Origin: a virus
IMG/VR virus record: IMGVR_UViG_3300046328_000499
Location: 1-64,000 of that record
Reading direction: 5' to 3' (one strand)
Length of the DNA stretch: 64,000 nucleotides
The translations under genes and the position numbers were made by a program. Below, in pieces: positions 1 to 8,899 of the stretch (position 1 is its first letter; every line of letters begins with the position of its first letter). The notes beneath the pieces are model-generated. The model saw only the letters and a list, made by a program, of their open reading frames with translations. It searched no databases and was not told where the DNA came from.

Positions 1-61
1 ATATTATTATTTATATAGTTTTTCTTTAATAATTCAATTATTGATACTTCTCAAATAATTT

Positions 62-94
62 AAATTGATTTTAAATTGATTTTAAATTGATTAT
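62..94. repeat. Three tandem 11-bp repeats
   Basis: The unit AAATTGATTTT begins at 62, 73 and 84; the third copy differs only at its end. The 11-base period is close to one DNA helical turn, as in iterons or phased protein-binding sites, but the sequence could also be simple low-complexity DNA. Confidence 0.6.
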
Positions 95-251
95 ATAGTT
101 TAAACTTATAACTAATTCTTTTTTAAGTAATTCTCTTTTAATAGCTTTTTGATTTCCTATAAAATTCTTCAATAGTGGGGGTATAAATTTCCTATTAAAT
201 TCACTGCCAGGGGTATTATTCTAATATCAATATTAATTAAATTTCTCTTTA

Positions 252-351
252 TCTAGTCTTTTAGTATTTTGTCTAGTTCTATATAGTTCTATTGTAAGTA
301 CAGTCTAGTATTATAGTAATACTCTACTAATTCACTAGACTAACTAGACTA
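252..351. promoter_or_regulatory. Cluster of CTAG-centred inverted and direct repeats
   Basis: GTCTAGT occurs at 271-277 and 303-309. Its reverse complement ACTAGAC occurs at 334-340 and 343-349, where it forms a perfect 9-base tandem repeat (ACTAGACTA twice, 334-351). A further TCTAG is at 252-256. Between them, 307-313 and 317-323 form a perfect 7-bp stem with a 3-base loop. Repeated short inverted words upstream of a gene block look like operator sites; no binding protein can be named. Confidence 0.4.
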
Positions 352-501
352 ATTAAACTGTTCAAGAATAAAAAGAATTTTAACAATTTTTTAAAGATCT
401 TAAATTTTTCGAAACTTTTAAAAAATTTTATTAAAAAAATTGAAACAATATTTGAAATATTTGTAATCAATAATTAAAATAAAATTTATAAAAAATCAAA
501 A

Positions 502-792
502 ATGGAAAATTCATATAATGAAATTACAATTTCTACAACTGGAAAAGTAGAAATACTTTCTAATATAGTTCAATATTATCATAAAGGAGACGTAGTTGCA
601 GTTAAAAATATACCTTCTCCTAAAATGCTTGTGAATGATATTAAATTTAAAGTAGACTCTCAAGGCAATCTTATTAAAGATCATCTTAATCAAAAAATTC
701 TTCTTGGTGTTGAATGTTATTGGTTTACTAATGATAATAAGTATCAGAAGAAAATATTCAATACAAAAGATTTAATTCTTATTACTCTTTAA
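502..792 (+). CDS. Small DUF2158 (YodC)-like protein
   Basis: A 96-residue protein. A GDVVAVKNIPSPKM segment (about residues 29-42) and a later VECYWF...KKIFNTKDLI segment match the layout of DUF2158/YodC-like proteins. Those are small SH3-like proteins with a GD-V-x-LKSGGP-x-M start, a C-x-W-F motif and an F-x-x-x-x-L end. The usual GGP is changed to PSP and an insert of about 15 residues separates the halves. The family's function is unknown. It is the first gene of the block and lies 5 bases before the next gene, so the two are probably cotranscribed. Confidence 0.55.
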   Translation: MENSYNEITISTTGKVEILSNIVQYYHKGDVVAVKNIPSPKMLVNDIKFKVDSQGNLIKDHLNQKILLGVECYWFTNDNKYQKKIFNTKDLILITL

Positions 793-797
793 TCAAA

Positions 798-1202
798 ATG
801 AAATTTCAATTAAATGTCACTCCATCTGAAAAGAAGTTATTTAGATGTCTTATTCCAGCTGAAAAATATCTTGATTTTAAAGGAGAAATTGTTTCAGATT
901 GTAATAAAATTGTCTATATTGTAGCAGAAAATATTGATCAAATTGAATCTATATTTCATTATGATCTATATTCAATTGATTTGGTCACATTCAATTTTTA
1001 CACATTAGAAAATGTTTCAACAAGTAATACAAGTAATACAAATAAGTCTGCTACTAAAAATACCACAGATTCTCAAGAAAGTGAAGTAATTACATTAAAA
1101 ACTGTTGGAATAGCTGCATCTAGGTATATCAGTCCATTAGATAAAGCTAAAAATGATCCAAGAAAATCTAATAAATCTCACTTATTTCAAAAGAAATCTT
1201 AA
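798..1202 (+). CDS. Hypothetical protein, Ser/Thr/Asn-rich middle
   Basis: A 134-residue protein that I do not recognise. Residues 1-70 look like a small mixed alpha/beta domain. Residues 74-95 are a low-complexity stretch of Ser, Thr and Asn. The C-terminus is basic and ends in QKKS. It starts 5 bases after the DUF2158-like gene and lies upstream of the GroES-domain gene, so a shared role in virion protein folding or early structural expression is possible but not shown. Confidence 0.5.
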   Translation: MKFQLNVTPSEKKLFRCLIPAEKYLDFKGEIVSDCNKIVYIVAENIDQIESIFHYDLYSIDLVTFNFYTLENVSTSNTSNTNKSATKNTTDSQESEVITLKTVGIAASRYISPLDKAKNDPRKSNKSHLFQKKS

Positions 1203-1290
1203 TACAATCACACTCAGAAATAAACAATAAGTTAATGAGTGATTAACAAATAATAGATAATGAATAACAAATATTAAATATTAAATAACA

Positions 1291-2097
1291 ATGAATATGA
1301 AAGAAAATAAGCAAATATTAAATTCTTCTTTAGCAAATATTAAATTAGCAAATAATCCTGATATTGTAAAATTTGAAAGTCGTGCACCTCTTAATGATGT
1401 ATTTAATAATGTTGTAATAAATGATTCAAAAGATATTGTTAAAAATAGATTTGATGATAAATTAGAAGTAGAATTTTTGACTTATGAAGAGTTGATTGAG
1501 AATAAAAAACAAGTGTCTTTTGAAGAGTTATTAGATTGGCAAAAAGATTTATTTCCTAAATCAACTATTCCTTTTATTGGTAATATATATTCTTGTGTAA
1601 ATTCTTTTGTAGTTATTATATATGAAGATACAACAGAAAATATTAAAATTGTCTATAAAATCAATGCTAATACAAAAACAATTTATATCCCAATAAATGA
1701 ACTTATATGTAAAAGTTTTAGTTGTTGGAATTACATTACTAAATCATATCAAGAATATGCTAAACTACCAATTTGTCGTCATGATAAAGTAGCAATAAGA
1801 ATCATTGAAGATCGTGTTGATTACACTACAACTACATCAGGAGTAATTTATCAAAATTCTCATATTAAAACAGGTCGTTTAGGAGAACGATTGATTCAAG
1901 ATGAAGTTAAATACGAAAAAGGCCAAATTGTTTCTATTGGTCAAGGTATGTATGGAATTGAATCAGGTACTTTAATTCCAATGCAATATAATCTAGGAGA
2001 TATTGTTTATATTGGATACTTTGCTGGTGCTGAAATTGATATTGATGCAAAGAATTATAAAATAGTTAGAGAACTTGATATTATATGTAAGTTGTAA
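1291..2097 (+). CDS. GroES-like co-chaperonin with N-terminal extension
   Basis: A 268-residue protein. Residues 163-268 follow the GroES (Cpn10) pattern: KVAIRIIE (from K166), a mobile-loop-like SGVIYQNS, then KGQIVSIGQGMYGIESG, a basic-to-acidic GDIVYIGYFAGAEIDID hairpin and the terminal strand VRELDIICKL. GroES normally has about 95 residues; here an unrecognised extension of about 160 residues precedes it. Phage co-chaperonins such as T4 gp31 replace host GroES on GroEL during capsid folding, so a role in folding this phage's capsid or fibre proteins is a reasonable inference. The loop's V-I-Y would correspond to the GroEL-binding IVL of GroES. The start ATG at 1291 is preceded by an A/T-rich stretch. 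Confidence 0.75.
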   Translation: MNMKENKQILNSSLANIKLANNPDIVKFESRAPLNDVFNNVVINDSKDIVKNRFDDKLEVEFLTYEELIENKKQVSFEELLDWQKDLFPKSTIPFIGNIYSCVNSFVVIIYEDTTENIKIVYKINANTKTIYIPINELICKSFSCWNYITKSYQEYAKLPICRHDKVAIRIIEDRVDYTTTTSGVIYQNSHIKTGRLGERLIQDEVKYEKGQIVSIGQGMYGIESGTLIPMQYNLGDIVYIGYFAGAEIDIDAKNYKIVRELDIICKL

Positions 2098-2148
2098 TGA
2101 ATTATCAAGTTTATCTAATATAAAAATTAGAAAATAATAAATAAAATA

Positions 2149-2667
2149 ATGTCAGACGTTAGACAATCCCTTTTTTCATTAATTAATGATTTACAAGACG
2201 TTTCAAATAGTTTTGTAATTTTACCAGAACATCAACTTGTTTTCAGTGTCAATCATATCAATGGAGCTGAAATGCAATTTAAAGCCACAGTAGCACAATT
2301 ATCAGCTGCTATTGCTGCGATTCCAGCTCCTATTGGTTTAGATGATTTAACAGATGTTACAATTACTATACCTTCTATTGGAGAAACTCTTATTTATGAT
2401 GGAGCACAATGGATAAATGTAACAGCTGCTTCAATAGAATTATTTCAAACTCTACCTTATGTTGCACCTATAGCTAATGTAATAACATTTCCTTTAACTG
2501 TAAATGCAAATCCTTTATTTTTTAGTGTAAGTAAGTTATTTATAAATGGACAAAAAATAGCACAAGGAACTGGATATTCAATGACACCTACAAGTGTATT
2601 ATACAATGATTTGTATTTAGGAGCTCCTTTAGACGGACTTGATACAATAGAAATTTATTACTATTAA
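2149..2667 (+). CDS. Putative tail fibre or tail accessory protein
   Basis: A 172-residue protein. Its centre carries the phage fibre motif LDDLTDV...GETLIYDGAQWIN (about residues 64-94), which recurs in many trimeric tail-fibre proteins. The C-terminal part (LFINGQKI...GLDTIEIYYY) is a beta-rich segment resembling the C-terminus of the next gene product. The N-terminal 25 residues are polar and helical. It begins the fibre cluster that runs to about 12.5 kb. Which fibre component it is cannot be told from sequence alone. Confidence 0.6.
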   Translation: MSDVRQSLFSLINDLQDVSNSFVILPEHQLVFSVNHINGAEMQFKATVAQLSAAIAAIPAPIGLDDLTDVTITIPSIGETLIYDGAQWINVTAASIELFQTLPYVAPIANVITFPLTVNANPLFFSVSKLFINGQKIAQGTGYSMTPTSVLYNDLYLGAPLDGLDTIEIYYY

Positions 2668-2727
2668 TAGTCTTTTCAACAATTAAAATATTTAACCAAT
2701 AAATAATCCAATAAAACAATTTAAAAT

Positions 2728-3471
2728 ATGAACCGTTTTCAATCCAAACAAATTGATCGTATTCTTGCTGGTAAAGTAAGAACAAATAATTTTCCTTCAA
2801 CTGCTGCTGCAACAGCTAACGTAACAGCTGCTATTTCTACTGCAATTGGTATTACAGGTTATGCTGGTGTATTTGCTACACTTGTAGAATCTACTGCTGA
2901 CAATGTAGTAGGTTTTATTACATCTGGTAATAATCATTGTGAAATTTTTGATGCAGTTACAAGAAAAAAATTAATTGATGCAACTGGTAATGAAATATTT
3001 GGTAGATTAACTCAATTAGCTGGCACTTATACAATCAATTATTTCTCTCAAATAGCTGGTGTAGATACTGCTTACACTTTTGCTGCTACTACAAACATTG
3101 ATATTGAATTCCCATATCGTTTTAGTTTGTGGACTTATCCAACAGATAGTTTACTTGCTACAACTGCTACTAATATCAATCAAGATCCAAATGGCGGTAA
3201 TGGTAAACAATATTGGGAAGTAGTCACTCCTGGTGTCAATACTTTATCTACAATCACTAGACCTGTAATAACGTCTTCTCCAGTAATTTATGTTATCAAC
3301 GGTCAATCTGTATTTGCAGGAAGTCCAGCTAACTCCTCTGTTGTATTAGGTGTAAATCCAACAGGTATTATTACTACTTCTGGTGGTGTTGCAACAGTAG
3401 ACCCAATTGCCTTAGCTTTTAATATTGCTGCTACTGATGATGTTAAAGTAACTTATTATTCTTTTGCTTAA
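2728..3471 (+). CDS. Putative major fibre protein, KQI adaptor type
   Basis: A 247-residue, Ala/Thr/Gly-rich beta protein. It starts with FQSKQIDRILAGKVRT, matching the KQI-containing starts of the products beginning at 3582 and 8900. The C-terminus (YVINGQSVFAG...DDVKVTYYSFA) resembles the end of the preceding protein. It is followed by a strong hairpin terminator at 3492. The 15 bases ending in its ATG are identical to those at the gene starting at 9753. Both points suggest separate, strong expression, as expected for an abundant virion protein. A named function is not supported. Confidence 0.55.
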   Translation: MNRFQSKQIDRILAGKVRTNNFPSTAAATANVTAAISTAIGITGYAGVFATLVESTADNVVGFITSGNNHCEIFDAVTRKKLIDATGNEIFGRLTQLAGTYTINYFSQIAGVDTAYTFAATTNIDIEFPYRFSLWTYPTDSLLATTATNINQDPNGGNGKQYWEVVTPGVNTLSTITRPVITSSPVIYVINGQSVFAGSPANSSVVLGVNPTGIITTSGGVATVDPIALAFNIAATDDVKVTYYSFA

Positions 3472-3491
3472 TCTTTTTAATTATTTATTGA

Positions 3492-3530
3492 AGGTTTATA
3501 CATTTTAATATTTGTATAAACCTATCTTAT
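3492..3530 (+). terminator. Intrinsic terminator after fibre gene
   Basis: A perfect 11-bp stem (3492-3502 with 3513-3523, AGGTTTATACA / TGTATAAACCT) and a 10-base loop, followed by a mixed A/T tail. It lies 20 bases after the stop at 3471. Confidence 0.75.
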
Positions 3531-3581
3531 TTAAAAAGTTTGAATTTAACTAAGTATTTTAATGCAAAAATTAAAAAATAA

Positions 3582-5120
3582 ATGGACATAAAAGGTAAGC
3601 AAATAAATCAAACAAGTAAAACAGTAGCTTTTGGAGATTCTAGTAATAGTTTATCTGAAGATACTTTATTTACATTTGATTTAACAAATAAATTTTTAGG
3701 TGTAGGCATTAATACTCCACAAGGAGCAGTTGATATTACATCTACAACAAGAGGTATGTTAATACCAAGAATGAGCACTGCTCAAAGAAATGCAATATTA
3801 TTAGGGGATAGAGTGATTTCTATGTTAATTTTTAATACAGATGCTACAACTCCTCAATTTGAATTTTGGAACGGTCTTACTTGGACTGCAATAGGTTCAG
3901 GAATATTTAATAATGCTTTGACTACAACTGCTGGTGTAACTCAATTAGGTGGCCCATTAGTTCAAAATACTACTATCGATCAAACAACATTTGATTTAAT
4001 TGTGCAAGGTACAACAGGACAAATAACAAATCAATTTATTAATACTGTTGGACCAGTTTCAACTTCAGTAACTACAATTCTTGATAATTCAAGTTATACA
4101 ATAGATAGTCAAAATGTAACTACATTTCCTATACCTGCAACAACAGGTTCTCAATTACTTATTACTTCAGGTCAAGCTCAATTAAATTCAGGAGATCGAA
4201 TTTTGGTCAATGGTTCAGCTATTGATGTAATACCAAATCAAATAGATTTTACTACAAACGGACTCAACAGATTTACTATTGAAAATGATGGTACATTATC
4301 AAGTAATACAACTAATTATGAAGTACTTATTACAAATAATAATGCTATTCCTAATAAAAGATATGTAGACTTAGTTGCAGCTGGAGCTTTAGTTCCCAAA
4401 GGTACTTGGAATGCTACTACAAATTTAACTTTTCCTGCTAATACCGCATTAGTATCAAGTACAGGTACAGTTGGAAATTTTTATGTTGTAAGTGTTGCAG
4501 GTACAACTACTTTAGATGGTATAGCTGCTTGGAATGTAGGAGACATGTTATTTTTTGCTAATGGAGTTTGGAATAAAATAGATAATGCTATTAACTATGC
4601 AACTCAAGCTGAATCTAATGCAGGTACTCTTACAGAAAAATTACTCAATCCTAGTACATCTAATATCAACAATAGACCTACACAAAATACTATTGATAGA
4701 TCTTTAGATCAAATTGAATTTTGGGATGCTTCTGCATTAACTCACGCTAAAACAAGTATCTTTAATTTAATGAACTCTTCTGGTGCTCAACAAATCCTTA
4801 CTGTTGGAGGTACTACCGCTACTATTGATTGGACTCTTGGTGATTATGTTATTCTTGATCTTAGAACTTCAACAGGTAATGTTACACTTACACTGAACAA
4901 TCCAACAGCTCCTGGAAGCTATCAAATTATGGTTATAGATCACGCAACAACAGCTAGAACAATTACATTCCCACCAGGTTCAATATCACCTGACGCAGGA
5001 GGTAATACTTTTACAGCTTCTTTACCTAATACTAGATTTACACTTGAAGTAGATTATAAAACAGCTGATCCTATTAGAGGAGCTTACTATCAATTTATAC
5101 CAATACCTAATTATGCTTAA
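3582..5120 (+). CDS. Putative long tail fibre protein
   Basis: A 512-residue protein. The first ~105 residues (KGKQINQ..., then NTPQGAVDI, GMLIPRMSTAQR, LIFNTD and FEFWNGLTW) match the N-terminal module of the product at 8900. This LLPRMTTAQRNAI-type segment is common in fibre proteins of Bacteroidota phages. Around residue 262 a KRYVDLVAAG segment begins another module with GTWNATTNL and GNFYVVSVAG, related to the product at 9753. The C-terminal ~120 residues are beta-rich. It is likely a trimeric fibre with modular repeats that takes part in host recognition. Confidence 0.65.
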   Translation: MDIKGKQINQTSKTVAFGDSSNSLSEDTLFTFDLTNKFLGVGINTPQGAVDITSTTRGMLIPRMSTAQRNAILLGDRVISMLIFNTDATTPQFEFWNGLTWTAIGSGIFNNALTTTAGVTQLGGPLVQNTTIDQTTFDLIVQGTTGQITNQFINTVGPVSTSVTTILDNSSYTIDSQNVTTFPIPATTGSQLLITSGQAQLNSGDRILVNGSAIDVIPNQIDFTTNGLNRFTIENDGTLSSNTTNYEVLITNNNAIPNKRYVDLVAAGALVPKGTWNATTNLTFPANTALVSSTGTVGNFYVVSVAGTTTLDGIAAWNVGDMLFFANGVWNKIDNAINYATQAESNAGTLTEKLLNPSTSNINNRPTQNTIDRSLDQIEFWDASALTHAKTSIFNLMNSSGAQQILTVGGTTATIDWTLGDYVILDLRTSTGNVTLTLNNPTAPGSYQIMVIDHATTARTITFPPGSISPDAGGNTFTASLPNTRFTLEVDYKTADPIRGAYYQFIPIPNYA

Positions 5121-5181
5121 TTATGATTTTAATATTTTATTAGTAATTAAGTAGTCAATAATCGAATTATAAATGTAAATT

Positions 5182-8100
5182 ATGATATTAAGAAAAAGAA
5201 ATAAAAATACAGATACAAGTCTTAATACAATTCAGAACATATTTGAAGGTAGTTCAGGATTTGCAAATAACTTAGGTATTCCTGAAGTAGTAGATAGAAT
5301 GGGGCAAGAACAACGTCCAGTACAACAAGGAAGGTCTTATCTTTTCAATGGATCGACTGATTATGCAGTATCAGGAACAAGCACAACTTTTGAAACAGCT
5401 ACAAATCAATTTTCAATGATTTGTGATTTGCAACTTATAGGAGCAGGTGGCATTGTTTTCAATAAAGCTAGCGCTTTTGGTGGATATAAAAGCTATTTTT
5501 TTCGTTATGTTTCTGTTGATACAATGCAGCTGTATTTTGATAACGGAGTAAATTGGGTAGGTTTTAATTTACCCGTTGCAAATTTAGCTACTGAACTAAA
5601 CAGAATTGTTGCTAGATGGTCGAATATAACTGCGACAGCATCAGATTGTAGGGCTTGGGTAAATGGCACAGAAGTATCTGTCACGATTGGTACATCTAGT
5701 GGGGGATTTAATTCAGGGTTCAATATATCGTATCTTACAACAGCTCCTTTGTGTATAGGAGTAAATATGAATGAACTTGGTGCACTTGGAGCTCCTTATC
5801 TTTCAGGCAGTCTTGCTAATCTTTTTGCTTGGAATACTGCTTTGTCTGTTTCTGATTGTATTCGTTTGTCAGATCGTACAAAACCTATTTTACAGTTGCC
5901 AAATATTGCAAATCTAATGTTTGGTTATAAATGTGATGAGGGAGATGGAACTCTTGGAATAAATACACTTGGACTTGGTGGCAATACCAACTTAACTTTG
6001 AATAATATAGTACCAGCTACTTTTCATCAACAAAGAACAGATGGTTTTGGGGCTGACTGGCAAAATCAATTTGGATTTACTCCTATCGTCAGATTTAATG
6101 GTCTTACAAATGCGAGTGGTATCAATCTAGGGAACGGTGCAAATGCTCAAATAGTACAGCATCAGGCTTTTACTTTTCATACTTGGATCAATATACCAAG
6201 TGCCACAGGGAAAGCAATTCTTTCAAATTATTTCAATGTAGGAAATGGAACACAATTTCAATTTGGTACAGCTGGAACTAATATTACTTTATTTATTCCA
6301 AATATAGGTTATGTTTACAATGGTGCTGATAATATCGTAGCTAATACTTGGTTTCATATTGCTTGGGTAAGAGAAAACACAGGAACAGACGGTTGCAAAA
6401 TGTATGTAAACGGTAATTTTAGGGGTCGTTTTACTTATGCAAATACTGTAATTCCTACAAGTGTAATGTATATAGGCACTGACATTCTTAATGCTGTAGG
6501 GTTCACTTTTGATGGGCGTATGCAAAATATCTGTTTTGTTCCTTCGGCGGTATGGACAGAGGGAGGATCAACAACAATAGGAACAAATGTATTTACGCCA
6601 CCTACAACTTGGGCAGATTATCAGAATTTAGAAGCTACAAACCCTAGTAAACTTGCTATCTATACTCAAAACATTGTAAATAATCCATTGAATTTACCTA
6701 TAACTTTTGTAGATATTACAAGTCTTTTAATACCTCGTAATGAAAATAATCCTATAGATGATGCTTTAGGAAGACCATTATTTTATCGCAACCGTGCAAA
6801 GTATAATGCACAATTAAGACAATCAAATTGTTTGACTTTTGATGGAACTAATGATTTTGTGACTTTACCTTCTGTAGATATAGCAGCATCAGACAACTTC
6901 ATTATTGAAGGAAATTTTATGCTTGCAACTATTGCACAATTTCAAAACATAATATCATACAGAGATATAAAAATATACTACAACAACGGTACAGGATTTC
7001 TTTATGGAGTAAATGGATTGACTGGAACACCTAATATTTTTGCACCACAAGATAATGTTTGGTATAGATATAGAATACAAAGACAAGCAGGGGATATCAC
7101 TTATTCTATAAATGGTATTGCAATGCTTACGGTTGCTTATGCAAATGCTTTTACGGGTGGATTTAATAATATTGGGCAATCAAATGACCCTTTATACTTA
7201 AATGGTCGTTATGCTTCTCATTTTATGTCTATAAATGGTACTACTATTTTTGACTTTCCTTTACAAGAAGGTGCAGGCGATAGAATATTTAGCCGTGCAG
7301 GCGGGCATATAGGAACACTTAACAACTTTGCATTCCCTGCCGCTTGGGCAAATAGACAAGATGTAGTGCATAGTAATTTGATACAAGGTTTTGATGCAAG
7401 TGTTTTTTTCAATGGAGGAACTACTCAAAATCTTTCCTTGTCTGATGCAAGTTTTAATATAGGAACAGATGATTTTACTATTGATGGTTGGGTATATATA
7501 AAAGATACTAGTAATAGAGGTATATTTCAATTGAGCAGTGTTGCTGGTGGTTTAGATAGTACCGCAGGACAACCATCAATAGCTTTAGGATTTGCGGGTA
7601 CCGTTGTTGGTTTGTATAGAAATGGTTTGACTATAATTACCAACACTCCGCCAATAAACCAATGGATACATTTTGCAGTTGTAAGAAGTGGGACTACTTT
7701 AAGAGTTTATCTCAACAATGTTCAAATAAGCACTGAAACAAGCTCTACAAATTTTACATATACAAATCTTGTAGTGGGTGGTTATTTTGCGACCAATACT
7801 CTTTGGAACGGCTATATATCTAACTTTAGAATGTTTGTTGGTCGTGCTTTATGGACAACAGGAGGCTACGCTTTGCCAACAACTGAAGCAGATTATAGTG
7901 CAGAAATAGCAAATAGGGTTTTGTTTTTGAGAGGGTTGAATGATAGGAATACAAATCCAAAAACAATTACAAACAATGGGACTACTTTGCAAGTTTACAA
8001 ACCGATCACGGCTACAAATCCACAAACTCAATCAAACTATAATCAAACTTGGCACAATGAAGCAGAAACTTTATTTAGGCAATATCAAGCACCAGAAGTC

Positions 8101-8259
8101 ATAACAAGAGATTCTGCAAATTATATGTTTACAGGAGGAGGAGCTAGTAACAACTTACCATATTCTACAATATTATCTAATCGTTCTAGTAAAATCAAAG
8201 CTAATACAAGTCAAGATATTTCAAATAGAAGAAAAGCTACATTTAAACTTAAAAAATAA
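5182..8259 (+). CDS. Large LamG-repeat receptor-binding protein
   Basis: A 1025-residue protein with at least four concanavalin/LamG-like units. Each opens with a FNG or FDG strand (near residues 53, 308, 552 and 739), followed by FTFHTWI- or FTIDGWV-type and RVYLNN-type strands typical of LamG_3 domains. These folds bind glycans or proteins and are common in phage tail spikes. The C-terminus is basic. By eye, base composition is clearly richer in G and C than in neighbours (28 of 60 bases at 7261-7320, against about 12 of 60 in 49321-49380), which suggests acquisition or exchange of this gene. It is probably the main variable receptor-binding protein. Confidence 0.65.
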   Translation: MILRKRNKNTDTSLNTIQNIFEGSSGFANNLGIPEVVDRMGQEQRPVQQGRSYLFNGSTDYAVSGTSTTFETATNQFSMICDLQLIGAGGIVFNKASAFGGYKSYFFRYVSVDTMQLYFDNGVNWVGFNLPVANLATELNRIVARWSNITATASDCRAWVNGTEVSVTIGTSSGGFNSGFNISYLTTAPLCIGVNMNELGALGAPYLSGSLANLFAWNTALSVSDCIRLSDRTKPILQLPNIANLMFGYKCDEGDGTLGINTLGLGGNTNLTLNNIVPATFHQQRTDGFGADWQNQFGFTPIVRFNGLTNASGINLGNGANAQIVQHQAFTFHTWINIPSATGKAILSNYFNVGNGTQFQFGTAGTNITLFIPNIGYVYNGADNIVANTWFHIAWVRENTGTDGCKMYVNGNFRGRFTYANTVIPTSVMYIGTDILNAVGFTFDGRMQNICFVPSAVWTEGGSTTIGTNVFTPPTTWADYQNLEATNPSKLAIYTQNIVNNPLNLPITFVDITSLLIPRNENNPIDDALGRPLFYRNRAKYNAQLRQSNCLTFDGTNDFVTLPSVDIAASDNFIIEGNFMLATIAQFQNIISYRDIKIYYNNGTGFLYGVNGLTGTPNIFAPQDNVWYRYRIQRQAGDITYSINGIAMLTVAYANAFTGGFNNIGQSNDPLYLNGRYASHFMSINGTTIFDFPLQEGAGDRIFSRAGGHIGTLNNFAFPAAWANRQDVVHSNLIQGFDASVFFNGGTTQNLSLSDASFNIGTDDFTIDGWVYIKDTSNRGIFQLSSVAGGLDSTAGQPSIALGFAGTVVGLYRNGLTIITNTPPINQWIHFAVVRSGTTLRVYLNNVQISTETSSTNFTYTNLVVGGYFATNTLWNGYISNFRMFVGRALWTTGGYALPTTEADYSAEIANRVLFLRGLNDRNTNPKTITNNGTTLQVYKPITATNPQTQSNYNQTWHNEAETLFRQYQAPEVITRDSANYMFTGGGASNNLPYSTILSNRSSKIKANTSQDISNRRKATFKLKK

Positions 8260-8298
8260 ATTATTTAATAATTATTTAAAATATTTTAATTACAAATT

Positions 8299-8874
8299 AT
8301 GTCAAAATTTAAAATTTATATTGCTACTGATGTAGCTTTATCTAAATATCACAACTCATTAATGTTAGTATCTTTTTTAAATCAATCTTCTGAATCATTT
8401 AATACAGGTTCTGTATTTGTTGATGGTAAAAGATATTTATGGTCTGATAATCGTTCAGATGCAAATGAGATTACAATACCTTTTCTTAAACAAGTTATGT
8501 TGGATGGTGGTTGGATTGAAGAATATCCTTTCTTTATTGAACTAAAAGATTTTCAATTAAATTCAACAGTTCCAGAGTATTTAAAAAATAATACTATTGA
8601 AACTGATTGGATAACTAATGAAGATGGTACACAAACTCCTATTGCTTTTAAACAACTAACTTGGAAAGAATATTACGAAAGAAATAACAATACTATTTTT
8701 AAAGATATTCTCACTGATTTATATTATATTCATTCTAATCCTTTTGGTGTAATGTATGATAAAAATGAAACAAAAGCTTTATTTTTTGATGAAGACTATA
8801 AAGTAATTTCTGTTGCACAATATCTTGAAATAATCAATACTCAACCAAAACCAGAAGATCATTTAATAGAATAA
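8299..8874 (+). CDS. Hypothetical protein in fibre cluster
   Basis: A 191-residue protein of unknown family, rich in aromatic and acidic residues, with no signal peptide or membrane segment. It lies between the LamG protein and the next fibre gene, with short A/T-rich spacers on both sides. Small genes placed directly after a receptor-binding gene are often fibre chaperones or attachment proteins. Position alone suggests this role here; no motif confirms it. Confidence 0.5.
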   Translation: MSKFKIYIATDVALSKYHNSLMLVSFLNQSSESFNTGSVFVDGKRYLWSDNRSDANEITIPFLKQVMLDGGWIEEYPFFIELKDFQLNSTVPEYLKNNTIETDWITNEDGTQTPIAFKQLTWKEYYERNNNTIFKDILTDLYYIHSNPFGVMYDKNETKALFFDEDYKVISVAQYLEIINTQPKPEDHLIE

Positions 8875-8899
8875 CAATAATTTAATTTAATTTACTCTA

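Larger units (their letters stand above)
1..501. promoter_or_regulatory. Non-coding AT-rich leader region
   Basis: No convincing gene is seen here on either strand. The stretch is very AT-rich and holds three tandem copies of an 11-base unit (62-94), a small perfect hairpin (307-323) and a cluster of CTAG-centred words between 252 and 351. It lies directly upstream of the first gene of a long one-directional gene block. It could therefore hold the promoter and operator of this block, or separate it from an oppositely oriented half of the genome. That role is inferred from position; no clear Bacteroidota promoter was identified. Confidence 0.5.

Noticed and set aside
1203-1290. Possible hairpin between CACTCA and TGAGTG after the 798 gene
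   Set aside because: Six-base stem with a long loop and no T tract; too weak to call a terminator.
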